From Woeseia sp. (lineage in GTDB: Bacteria; Pseudomonadota; Gammaproteobacteria; Steroidobacterales; Woeseiaceae): a DNA stretch of 15,432 bases. The notes beneath the pieces are model-generated. The model saw nothing but the letters and a program-made list of their open reading frames with translations. It had not been told where the DNA came from and did not search any database. The position numbers were made by a program, and so were the translations under genes. Shown here one piece after another: positions 7,469-14,811 of the stretch. Position 1 is the stretch's first letter. Each line of letters begins with the position of its first letter. Location: positions 1-15,432 of the forward strand of contig JABIUH010000158.1 in NCBI GenBank assembly GCA_018701055.1, given 5' to 3'.

Positions 7469-7492
7469 CCTAAGGATGGTAGCTTCCTTAGG
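7469..7492. promoter_or_regulatory. Perfect 8-bp inverted repeat CCTAAGGA-N8-TCCTTAGG
   Basis: CCTAAGGA at 7469-7476 and TCCTTAGG at 7485-7492 are exact reverse complements with an 8-base spacer. It lies 100 bases before the serine hydrolase start. There is no following T-run, so an operator or leader hairpin fits better than a terminator. Confidence 0.35.
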
Positions 7493-7592
7493 CGGTGATG
7501 CCAACAACGGTGGGCGTTAGGGAATTATTCGGTGCCCGGCACTTCCGGATTGGGATTCGCGATAGTATGTCCATTTGTTGGTACAGGGCAAA

Positions 7593-9410
7593 ATGGGGAA
7601 AGCAGTGCAGACCAATAGAATCCTTTTTAGCGTTATTGCAACTTTTCTGTACATGCATGCTGGCTGTGCTGTCGCTGATCAGTTAAATCGGGACCAGGCC
7701 ACTCACAACCAACTGACGTCTAACACTTATTCTCCGAATTCTCCGGTGGCCAATCACAATTTCATACCGATAGACGGTGCTACGCCACAGCATCAGTTCT
7801 CCGGTGCGATTGCTATTCTTGAACATACAATGCGTACTGAGCCTGCGGCTATAAAGCCGGCCGTTATTCGGGGCCGAAAAACCCAGCTATTTCCTGGTGT
7901 GACGCTGCAATTCGTGTCGCACGGCGAATATCTCGTACCTGTCGAACGGAATATCATCGAACCGCTCGGCGGCGATAGTTATTGGCATTTTCATGCGGGT
8001 CCTGGGCGCGTCTGGTCGGAAGAAAATGACGACGGTATGTCACGCGCATCGTTCCCGTTTTTTCTGACAAATCTATTTGAGAACGAAACCTACAACGGCA
8101 TAGCGACATTTCTGTACGACGATGATTCTGTCTCGGAACTTCGATACCAAATCGTGCAACAACTATCACCGTTCATGGTAGCGACGAAATTCGTCGCCTG
8201 GAATCAGCAGCCGATTACGTATACGCCGCAGGTCATCGCAACCGAACCATTACTCACTCAGTTCGATGCCGAGCTTTCGGATCAACTCACTTGGCGCGAC
8301 TGGTCAGAACTTGAAGATACCTACGGCGCCGGGCTTTTCGCAGACTTCGATACCGGAATCGATCCGCAACTGGTCGTTGCCGGCGGTCTCGTGATCGATG
8401 GCGATGTGTACGTGCACTCGATGGCTACGCCGTACGGTGACTATCCATATCCTCGCGAAATGCGGCATGGCGTGTGGTCGGTGACGAAAACGATCACCGG
8501 TTTGGTGACGCTGATGAGAATGGCAGAAAAATACGGCGATGAGATTCTTGATTACAAGATAAACGATTACGTTCAGGTCACTGCGAATCACGACGGTTGG
8601 GAGAACGTTACCTTTCGGCATGCCATGAGCATGGCAACAGGCATCGGTCCTGGATCGATCAATACCAATCCGAATGTTTTCAGTGACGGCAACTACGACG
8701 TCGACACCGACGCATACATGGATTGGATGTTCGCACCTACAACACAGGCTAAGCTGGATTTACTTTTTCAAGTGCCCAATTATCCGTGGGGGCCGGGCGA
8801 AGTCGCTCGTTATCGAGATCGGGATATTTTTATCGGTGCGGTTGCGTTGGCCAATCTTTATCGGAGCAAGGAAGGGCGCGATGCCGATCTGTGGCAGATG
8901 ATGCAGGATGAGGTGTACGGCCCAATTGGCATACATCACCTGCCGATGAGCCAAACGTGGGAAACCGATAGGCCGCCTGTGCCATTGCTGGCCTGGGGTG
9001 TTTATCTGACGATTGATGACGTCGCCAAAATCGCTGGGCTGATTGAAAGGCGCGGTATGCACAACGGCGCGCAATTGCTGAGCGCGAGTGGATTGGCAGA
9101 AGCGCTCTATGACACTGACGAACGGGGATTGCTAACGGGTGCGTCAAATCGATATGGTGAAAATACTTACCACCTGACCGTTTGGCATGAGAATTACACG
9201 ACGACCTCAGGAAAGACCTACACCATTCCCTCAATGAACGGCTACGGCGGCAATCTCGTCAAGATTATGCCGAACGGCGTCATCGGTTTCAGGATGGGCA
9301 ACGGCGATGACAAGCCGGTCGAACAGATGATCGTCATCGCCGACAAACTTTTCCCGTTTGACCAATACAACCGAAAATCAGGAAAGGCAGTCGTCGTAGC
9401 CAAACCCTGA
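7593..9410 (+). CDS. Exported serine hydrolase, beta-lactamase/PBP family
   Basis: This 605-residue protein has a likely Sec signal peptide (basic start, hydrophobic FSVIATFLYMHAG, probable cleavage after CAVA). A unique N-terminal region of about 260 residues precedes a C-terminal class C beta-lactamase-like domain (PF00144 type). The nucleophile motif is S296-V-T-K299. The expected Y-x-N element appears as Y407-R-D, so the third residue is Asp rather than Asn, and a GYGGN segment near residue 550 sits where the KTG-like motif is expected. These enzymes act in the periplasm or outside the cell as esterases, peptidases or amidases; the exact substrate is not evident. I start it at ATG 7593, giving a clean signal peptide; TTG 7575 would add six residues. 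It appears to be a single-gene unit. Confidence 0.85.
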   Translation: MGKAVQTNRILFSVIATFLYMHAGCAVADQLNRDQATHNQLTSNTYSPNSPVANHNFIPIDGATPQHQFSGAIAILEHTMRTEPAAIKPAVIRGRKTQLFPGVTLQFVSHGEYLVPVERNIIEPLGGDSYWHFHAGPGRVWSEENDDGMSRASFPFFLTNLFENETYNGIATFLYDDDSVSELRYQIVQQLSPFMVATKFVAWNQQPITYTPQVIATEPLLTQFDAELSDQLTWRDWSELEDTYGAGLFADFDTGIDPQLVVAGGLVIDGDVYVHSMATPYGDYPYPREMRHGVWSVTKTITGLVTLMRMAEKYGDEILDYKINDYVQVTANHDGWENVTFRHAMSMATGIGPGSINTNPNVFSDGNYDVDTDAYMDWMFAPTTQAKLDLLFQVPNYPWGPGEVARYRDRDIFIGAVALANLYRSKEGRDADLWQMMQDEVYGPIGIHHLPMSQTWETDRPPVPLLAWGVYLTIDDVAKIAGLIERRGMHNGAQLLSASGLAEALYDTDERGLLTGASNRYGENTYHLTVWHENYTTTSGKTYTIPSMNGYGGNLVKIMPNGVIGFRMGNGDDKPVEQMIVIADKLFPFDQYNRKSGKAVVVAKP

Positions 9411-9469
9411 ACCATATCTGCAGGAGCAGATGCGGCCTGTAGACCAATCCAGGTGGCATTACGATACCG

Positions 9470-9493
9470 CCGGTTTATGACCAGACCGGTTTT
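9470..9493 (+). terminator. Candidate intrinsic terminator after the serine hydrolase
   Basis: CCGGT at 9470-9474 pairs with ACCGG at 9485-9489 across a 10-base loop and is followed directly by TTTT. The stem is short. A second perfect 6-bp hairpin, ATCTGC/GCAGAT with loop AGGA, lies at 9416-9431 just after the stop codon but has no T-run. Confidence 0.4.
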
Positions 9494-9520
9494 CTGATGG
9501 TTCGGTTTCCATGTTCTGCA

Positions 9521-9550
9521 GCGACAGGTCAGAGATTAGTCGTATACAAT
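9521..9550 (+). promoter_or_regulatory. Candidate sigma-70 promoter for the tct/sulfur operon
   Basis: GCGACA at 9521-9526 matches four of six -35 bases, and TACAAT at 9545-9550 matches five of six -10 bases, with an 18-base spacer. It ends 23 bases before the tctC start codon and lies directly after the candidate terminator. The position and match are good enough to propose it, but not proof. Confidence 0.4.
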
Positions 9551-9573
9551 GATCCGCTGACGCAGGAGTTCAC

Positions 9574-10524
9574 GTGATAAGAAAAAATTTAGTAGTAACT
9601 TTTATTCTGCTGTTCGTAACATCGATTAGTTACGGTGCAGAATTCCCGCAGAAAGATATTCGATTGGTTGTCCCGTTCGAGCCAGGCGGCGCCGGTGACA
9701 CGACGTCGAGAATCATTGTTGAAGCAGCGAACGAAATCCTGGATGGCAGAAAAATTTCTGTAGTGAATCGATCGGGCGGAGGTGGGATTGTTGGTCAGAC
9801 ATTTGTTTCTCGTGCACGCGCTGACGGATATACGATCCTGGCGATGACCAACTCCGTTATCACGAATCCGACATTAAAAGGTGCCAGCTATTCGATTGAC
9901 GATTTTGAGCCAATCGCCATTTACAATTTCGATCCAGACGTCATCGCGGTAGCTGCCGATTCGACCCTAACGAACGTCGCGGACTTGATTGCGACAGCAA
10001 AGAAACGCGAGCCCAATATGGTTACTGCCGGCATCGCGACGGCACATCACATGGTTGGCCTGGCGATTGAGCAAAATACGGATCTTACCTTTAACTATCT
10101 CCCGGTCCGGGGATTCGGTAATCAGCTGCAAACGGTTATGGGGAACCACGTCGATGGTGGTTTCTGGCCACTGGGCGAAGCGGCTAGCCATGCACGAGGC
10201 GGCAGCATACGCATACTTGCTATCGCGTCAGAAATTCGCGATCCGGGTTTTCCGGATGTCCCAACATTCCAGGAATCGGGCTTAGGCGTAACGGTTTGGG
10301 CAACTTTTCGCGGCTGGGCAGTTCCAGCGGGAACCCCGGACGACGCTGTCAATTTTCTTTCGGATCTGCTGGCAGAAGTACATGCATCTCCGGAGTATCG
10401 ACGAAAAATGGAGGCGGCCGGGTACAAGCCCGTTTATCAAGATGCACAGGAATTCCAGAAAGCGATTGCTGAGTATAAGAATCTAACAAGTACGGTTATC
10501 GCCGCACACGGCTTGGGTAACTAA
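9574..10524 (+). CDS. tctC: Tripartite tricarboxylate transporter substrate-binding protein (Bug/TctC family)
   Basis: This periplasmic solute-binding protein captures an organic acid and delivers it to the TctAB membrane pair. It starts at GTG 9574 with GGAG seven bases upstream. The first 22 residues form a signal peptide (IRKNLVVTFILLFVTSISYGA, then EF). The mature protein opens with the family's typical IRLVVPFEPGGAGD element, followed by GGGGIVGQTFVSRARADGYT and, later, FPDVPTFQESGL and a C-terminal PAGTPDD segment. The length of 316 residues is normal. Bug proteins bind a wide range of carboxylates, so the ligand cannot be assigned by family; the downstream dioxygenase, rhodanese and C-S lyase suggest a sulfur-containing acid. 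It is the first gene of the operon. Confidence 0.93.
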   Translation: MIRKNLVVTFILLFVTSISYGAEFPQKDIRLVVPFEPGGAGDTTSRIIVEAANEILDGRKISVVNRSGGGGIVGQTFVSRARADGYTILAMTNSVITNPTLKGASYSIDDFEPIAIYNFDPDVIAVAADSTLTNVADLIATAKKREPNMVTAGIATAHHMVGLAIEQNTDLTFNYLPVRGFGNQLQTVMGNHVDGGFWPLGEAASHARGGSIRILAIASEIRDPGFPDVPTFQESGLGVTVWATFRGWAVPAGTPDDAVNFLSDLLAEVHASPEYRRKMEAAGYKPVYQDAQEFQKAIAEYKNLTSTVIAAHGLGN

Positions 10525-10579
10525 TCAGCTTTTCTGACCAGGCGTCGACTTAGGCACCTAGAGAAAAAGAAAAATAATT

Positions 10580-11050
10580 TTGCCGGATTTAATCAAGAAA
10601 TCGAAGTTCGATTTTCGACGTTCCGTGACAGGCGCTCTATTAACGGTTGTCGGTGGACTGGCGTCGTTCCAAGCGTTGAGCTTCGATGGCGAGTCGCGAT
10701 TTTTCCCGCTGGCTGTTGCTGTCGCACTCGCCGTAACGGGAACGGCAATATTAGTTCATGCATTGCTCACTCAGAGAGCAGTCGCATCCTCTGCTGAAAA
10801 ATACACTGCAGTCTTGCTTGCAGCGGCGATCGTGACTGCCTGGGCGGCAGCATTTTCGGGTGGCATGGGCTTTGTCTTGCCAACATTTGTTATGCAGGCC
10901 TCGCTTCTATGGATCACGGGCGTGCGACGTCCGGCACATATTGCGTTTATAGCTGTATTGGTCACCGCGTTGGCGTATATGTTGTTTGTGAAATTGTTGG
11001 ACATCCCGATGCCAACATCACTATTACCAAACGCACTCCAGGGTTTCTGA
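10580..11050 (+). CDS. tctB: TTT transporter small membrane subunit (TctB family)
   Basis: This 156-residue integral membrane protein has about four hydrophobic segments: around residues 15-32, 38-60, 72-98 and 110-140. It is the poorly conserved small subunit that works with TctA. Identification rests mainly on size, topology and its position between the binding protein and TctA, plus the RRSVTGALLTVVGGLASF start and the later SGGMGFVLPTFVM segment typical of the family. The start is TTG 10580; the upstream purine run GAGAAAAAGAAAAA is a poor, distant ribosome binding site. Its stop lies one base before the tctA start, indicating translational coupling. Confidence 0.87.
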   Translation: MPDLIKKSKFDFRRSVTGALLTVVGGLASFQALSFDGESRFFPLAVAVALAVTGTAILVHALLTQRAVASSAEKYTAVLLAAAIVTAWAAAFSGGMGFVLPTFVMQASLLWITGVRRPAHIAFIAVLVTALAYMLFVKLLDIPMPTSLLPNALQGF

Positions 11051-11051
11051 A

Positions 11052-12587
11052 GTGGACTTGATCGTAATTGGTTTCACGACGCTTCTGGAGCCTAGTGTTC
11101 TCATGATGCTAGTCATTGGGCTATTCGCGGGCTTAATTGTCGGATCAATTCCAGGTATCAATGACAATATTGCGTTTGCCGTATTTATTCCGTTTTCATT
11201 CGCTCTGCCGGCGGCTCAGGCCTTGGCATTAATGGTAGGTGTTTATTGTGCAGCAGCAACTGGCGGTGCAATTCCTGCGATTATGATCAAAGTACCGGGC
11301 ACGGCGTCGGCGTTGTTGACCGCTGTCGACGGTAATGCGATGGCGCGCCAGGGCCAGGCTGGAAAAGCACTCTCAATTGCGATCACATCTTCCGTTATCG
11401 GTGGAGTTGTATGTTCAATTGTCTTGCTGCTGTTTGCGCCGCTATTAGCGAATTTGGCGTTACTTTTTGGGTTTGTAGAAACCTTCGCGCTGACAATTCT
11501 TGGGTTGTCGAGTGTTGTCGGACTGTTAGCTGGAAATGTTCTGCGAGGCCTGGCTTCGGCATTAATCGGGCTACTCGTTTCAACGATTGGATTCAGCCTC
11601 ACCACCGGCTACCCGCGTTATACGTTTGACAACGTCAACCTGATAGAAGGCGTGCCGTTCGTTCCGCTGTTAGTCGGACTGTTTGGTGTCGCATCGGTGT
11701 TCGAGTTGGTCGCTGATATTGCCCGCGAGCGATCTGAATCCGGCCGGTCGGAAGCCTTGCCTCGAATCGGTTCTATGCGACTCGGTAAGCGTCTAATTCG
11801 ACGGTTGATACCCGTGTGGGCCACCAGCATTACCATCGGTAATCTCATTGGCATGCTACCCGGTGCGGGAATGTTGATGGCGATCTATCTTTCTTACGAT
11901 CAGGCAGCGCGGCGGTTCAAACGTTTGTTCGCGCATAATCCTGATGAATCTAAGTGGGGAGAAGGTGCGCCGGAAGGTATTGCCGCGCCGGAATCGGCAA
12001 ACAATGCAGTGACGGCGAGTTCGATGGTGCCGTTATTGTCACTCGGTATTCCCGGTAATTCCACGTCCGCTCTATTCATTGGCGCCCTTGGCGTACAAGG
12101 AATGGTGCCTGGGCCTTTGTTATTCGCACAGCATGCAGATATTGCGTGGATGATCATTGTCGCATTCTTAGTAGCGAACCTCCTGATGTGGCCAGTTGCC
12201 TTCCTGGTCATTAAGTCGGTGTCTCGCACAGTTTTTGCAATCAAAAAAGAAGTGTTGGTTGGTGTCATTGTTCTTCTGTGTATGCTCGGCGCCTATGCAG
12301 ACGGCGCGAACAGTTTTAATATCGGGGTCGCGTTGAGCGCTGGCTTGGTCGCGTATCTTATGAAGCTCGCCAACATACCGCTGGGACCCGCAATTCTAGG
12401 CCTGGTTTTAGGCGGCCAAATGGAATCTGCGTTGTCTAATTCGTTGTCTGTATCAGGCGGCAGCTGGTTGGTTTTCGTCGATATTAAGAATCACCCAATT
12501 AGTGCGGTGATGATCGTCGTTGCTGGTCTGATGTGGGTAGTTCCTATCGTTCGTCATTTGCGAAGTCGAACGCAAGAGGAAGTCTAA
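11052..12587 (+). CDS. tctA: TTT transporter large membrane subunit (TctA family)
   Basis: This is the main permease subunit of the tripartite tricarboxylate transporter, in the inner membrane, probably driven by an ion gradient. At 511 residues with about twelve membrane segments it is typical. Diagnostic repeats are visible: GLFAGLIVGSIPGINDNIAF near residues 23-43, GNLIGMLPGAGMLMAIYLSY near residues 263-282, and GEGAPEGIAAPESANNAVTA with LLSLGIPGNSTSALFIGALG just after. The start is GTG 11052, one base after the tctB stop. The start lies inside the coupled region and no separate Shine-Dalgarno site is needed. It is followed after 38 bases by the thiol dioxygenase gene. Confidence 0.95.
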   Translation: MDLIVIGFTTLLEPSVLMMLVIGLFAGLIVGSIPGINDNIAFAVFIPFSFALPAAQALALMVGVYCAAATGGAIPAIMIKVPGTASALLTAVDGNAMARQGQAGKALSIAITSSVIGGVVCSIVLLLFAPLLANLALLFGFVETFALTILGLSSVVGLLAGNVLRGLASALIGLLVSTIGFSLTTGYPRYTFDNVNLIEGVPFVPLLVGLFGVASVFELVADIARERSESGRSEALPRIGSMRLGKRLIRRLIPVWATSITIGNLIGMLPGAGMLMAIYLSYDQAARRFKRLFAHNPDESKWGEGAPEGIAAPESANNAVTASSMVPLLSLGIPGNSTSALFIGALGVQGMVPGPLLFAQHADIAWMIIVAFLVANLLMWPVAFLVIKSVSRTVFAIKKEVLVGVIVLLCMLGAYADGANSFNIGVALSAGLVAYLMKLANIPLGPAILGLVLGGQMESALSNSLSVSGGSWLVFVDIKNHPISAVMIVVAGLMWVVPIVRHLRSRTQEEV

Positions 12588-12597
12588 AAAGTAAGGC

Positions 12598-12614
12598 GGT
12601 AACGTAGCGTTACC
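12598..12614 (+). promoter_or_regulatory. Perfect stem-loop just before the dioxygenase ribosome binding site
   Basis: GGTAACG at 12598-12604 pairs perfectly with CGTTACC at 12608-12614 around a TAG loop. It directly abuts TGGAGA, the ribosome binding site of the next gene. With no T-run it is not a classic terminator. A hairpin here could stabilise or process the mRNA between transporter and enzyme genes, or bind a regulator. Confidence 0.4.
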
Positions 12615-12625
12615 TGGAGAGCACA

Positions 12626-13216
12626 ATGGTAGATATGCAGGAAAACAGATCAGAACTAGCGGCGAAGTTTGTCGAAGAAACGCGTTCGCTTAGCGACTCG
12701 AGAGAAATCGATCGTCAGTGTCTGGATGAAATTCGTACTCAACTTCTGTCGCTAGCGGCGCGATCCGAGTTTTGGTCGGAAGAAGAATACCCGTCCCCGC
12801 CGGAGGATGAGTTACAGAACCGATACCTTATTGCCAGCGAGCTGAATGGGGGGATTTCTCTATACCTCAACGTAGTTCGGTCTGGAAAAAAAGTGCCTCC
12901 ACACGATCATACAACCTGGGCCTGCGTCGCCGCCGTCGAAGGTGTTGAGCACAACATGTTCTATACCCGTACCGATGACGGTAGTGTCGATGGAAAAGCG
13001 ACGTTAACGATGGACGATGTGATCGCAGTTGGACCGGGTAACGCAATAGCGATGATGCCGGATGATATTCACAATTTTGAGGTGCGTGGCGACCAGATCA
13101 TTAGGCATTTGCATTTTTATGGGCGGCCACTGGAGTCGCTCTCCGAGCGCAAAGCATTTGATCTTGAGAACGGCACGTACAAGATTATGGACGTCGGCGT
13201 AAAGACCATTGGCTAG
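12626..13216 (+). CDS. Cysteine dioxygenase-like thiol dioxygenase (cupin)
   Basis: This cytosolic non-haem iron cupin would oxidise a thiol to a sulfinate with O2. In the 196-residue product, the first cupin motif reads PPHDHTTWAC, giving His93 and His95 as iron ligands, and PDDIHNFE supplies His149 as the third. By hand comparison with mammalian cysteine dioxygenase as I remember it, Cys100 falls at the position of the cofactor Cys, Tyr165 in HLHFYGRP at the crosslinked Tyr, and Arg66 in QNRYLIA at the substrate-carboxylate Arg. That points to an Arg-type, cysteine-like substrate rather than a Gln-type 3-mercaptopropionate enzyme, but it is an inference. ATG 12626 has TGGAGA six bases upstream. 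It lies between the TTT transporter genes and a rhodanese gene, which supports a sulfur role. Confidence 0.85.
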   Translation: MVDMQENRSELAAKFVEETRSLSDSREIDRQCLDEIRTQLLSLAARSEFWSEEEYPSPPEDELQNRYLIASELNGGISLYLNVVRSGKKVPPHDHTTWACVAAVEGVEHNMFYTRTDDGSVDGKATLTMDDVIAVGPGNAIAMMPDDIHNFEVRGDQIIRHLHFYGRPLESLSERKAFDLENGTYKIMDVGVKTIG

Positions 13217-13225
13217 GAGAGTGAC

Positions 13226-14803
13226 TTGAATTCAATCACCGCTCATGCACTGAAGCCGTTACTAACGGCGGAGGATGAAATTGCACTCCTGGATGTTCGT
13301 GAATATGGCCAATATGGGGAAGGTCACCCATTTTTCAGCGTGCCATTTCCCTACAGTCGTCTTGAAGCGCGGGCCCCTTTATTGCTGCCCAGAAAAGATG
13401 TTCATCTTGTTCTGTTAGACGACGGTGATGGCGTTGCCGCTCGAGCCGCATCTCAATTCGAGTCACGCGGCTACCAAAATGTCTCGATATTGGAAGGCGG
13501 TGCCCCGGCCTGGGCTGCCGCGGGTTACACCTTGTATAAGGGTGTTAATGTCCAGTCCAAGACTTACGGTGAGCTCCTCGAGCATGTTGCCGAAACACCA
13601 AGCGTTACCGCCAGTGAGCTGAGCGCGCTGCTTGAACGCGATCCGTCAGTGGTCGTTTTGGATGGCAGGTCTCCTGAGGAGTATCAAAATATGTCTCTTC
13701 CGGGTGCGCTCTGCTGTCCGAATGCGGAATTAGGATTTCGCATTCAGTCTTTGGTACCGGACGAAGCCACGACTATTGTCATTAATTGTGCGGGTCGGAC
13801 CCGTTCCATACTGGGTGTTGAAGGACTCCGAGTGTTGAATATCAAAAATCCGATCTTCGCCCTGGAAAATGGCACTCAGGGTTGGCGACTTGCGGGCCTT
13901 GAACTGGATCATGGTGTTTTGCCGCAGGCGCTTCCCGAACCAGACGATCATCAGTTCGCTCGCATGACGGCAAGCGCGCAGGCGCTCATTGCTGCAGGCC
14001 AGCTGAAATTGATTGCACCCACTATGGTGGCCGACTGGCTGAACAATAAGGATCGCACGACGTACCTGCTCGATGTAAGAACGAAAAGCGAGTTTGAAAA
14101 ATCTCATTGGCCGAATTCGTGCCATGCGCCTGGTGGACAGTTGGTTCAAGCGACCGATCAATATGTCGCCGTTAGAAATGCTCGCATCGTGTTAAGTGAC
14201 GACAATCAGTTGCGGGCAGCAACGACGGCTATTCGGTTACAGGATATGGGTCATGATGTTTATCTCCTCGACGCAGATGCCCGAGCCGGAACGTCGGACG
14301 CCTCCGGTTTTCAGCAAATAGGTGCAAATACAATTCAGTTCGAGGCGCTTCCTCAAGCGAACCGTGCTCGTGGTTTGAAAATACTGGATGCTTCGCCGGG
14401 GATGCAGTTCAGGGAAGCGCACATTGACGGCGCAGTTTGGGCAACCCGCGCACGACTTGATCGATTGGCTTTAGCGCCCGACGAGGATGTTTTGGTTACC
14501 GGACATGATGCGGCCCTGATCGAAGGAATAGTCATCGAACTCAACGTGCTTGGTTTCACTAATGTGCATTGTAGTAAAGGATCTTCGGCGATCTGGATGA
14601 ACGCCGGTTATACGGTCGTTAGCACTCCGGATGAGCCCTCTGATGACGAGTGCATCGACTACTTGTTCTTCGTGCACGACCGACATGACGGAAATATGGA
14701 CGCTGCTCGGCGCTATCTGGCGTGGGAGGTCGGGCTTATCGACCAACTGGATGCGCAGGAACGTTCTGTGCTGAATCCGCGCACACAATTTATGTCGGAG
14801 TGA
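13226..14803 (+). CDS. Multi-domain rhodanese protein (four modules, one catalytic Cys)
   Basis: This 525-residue protein has four rhodanese-like modules, at about 5-105, 123-230, 262-352 and 368-466, and a charged C-terminal tail with HDRHDGNMDAARRYLAWE. Only module 2 keeps a full active-site loop, CAGRTRS with Cys188. The matching loops of module 1 (LDDGDGVAARA), module 3 (LSDDNQLRAA) and module 4 (VTGHDAALIEG) have no cysteine at the catalytic position. Modules 1 and 3 keep the LLDVR strand, module 2 has VLDGRSPEEY and module 4 ILDASP. Rhodaneses transfer sulfane sulfur to thiols, sulfite or cyanide. The start is TTG 13226, with AGGAG about seven bases upstream and overlapping the end of the dioxygenase gene; an earlier GTG at 13221 hits a stop at once. 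A C-S lyase gene follows eight bases later. Confidence 0.9.
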   Translation: MNSITAHALKPLLTAEDEIALLDVREYGQYGEGHPFFSVPFPYSRLEARAPLLLPRKDVHLVLLDDGDGVAARAASQFESRGYQNVSILEGGAPAWAAAGYTLYKGVNVQSKTYGELLEHVAETPSVTASELSALLERDPSVVVLDGRSPEEYQNMSLPGALCCPNAELGFRIQSLVPDEATTIVINCAGRTRSILGVEGLRVLNIKNPIFALENGTQGWRLAGLELDHGVLPQALPEPDDHQFARMTASAQALIAAGQLKLIAPTMVADWLNNKDRTTYLLDVRTKSEFEKSHWPNSCHAPGGQLVQATDQYVAVRNARIVLSDDNQLRAATTAIRLQDMGHDVYLLDADARAGTSDASGFQQIGANTIQFEALPQANRARGLKILDASPGMQFREAHIDGAVWATRARLDRLALAPDEDVLVTGHDAALIEGIVIELNVLGFTNVHCSKGSSAIWMNAGYTVVSTPDEPSDDECIDYLFFVHDRHDGNMDAARRYLAWEVGLIDQLDAQERSVLNPRTQFMSE

Positions 14804-14811
14804 CGAATTCA

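Larger units (their letters stand above)
7136..7592. other. Divergent intergenic regulatory region
   Basis: This gap separates the start of the minus-strand cupin cassette from the plus-strand serine hydrolase. No convincing gene lies in it on either strand; a short plus-strand frame at 7495-7686 overlaps the hydrolase in a different frame and looks like a shadow. It contains the inverted repeats at 7190-7207 and 7469-7492, and a weaker one, AGTCC/GGACT, at 7215-7231. I could not place a confident promoter for either direction. Confidence 0.6.

Noticed and set aside
7495..7686. 63-residue plus-strand ORF before the serine hydrolase
   Set aside because: It overlaps the signal-peptide region of the hydrolase in another frame and has no good ribosome binding site.
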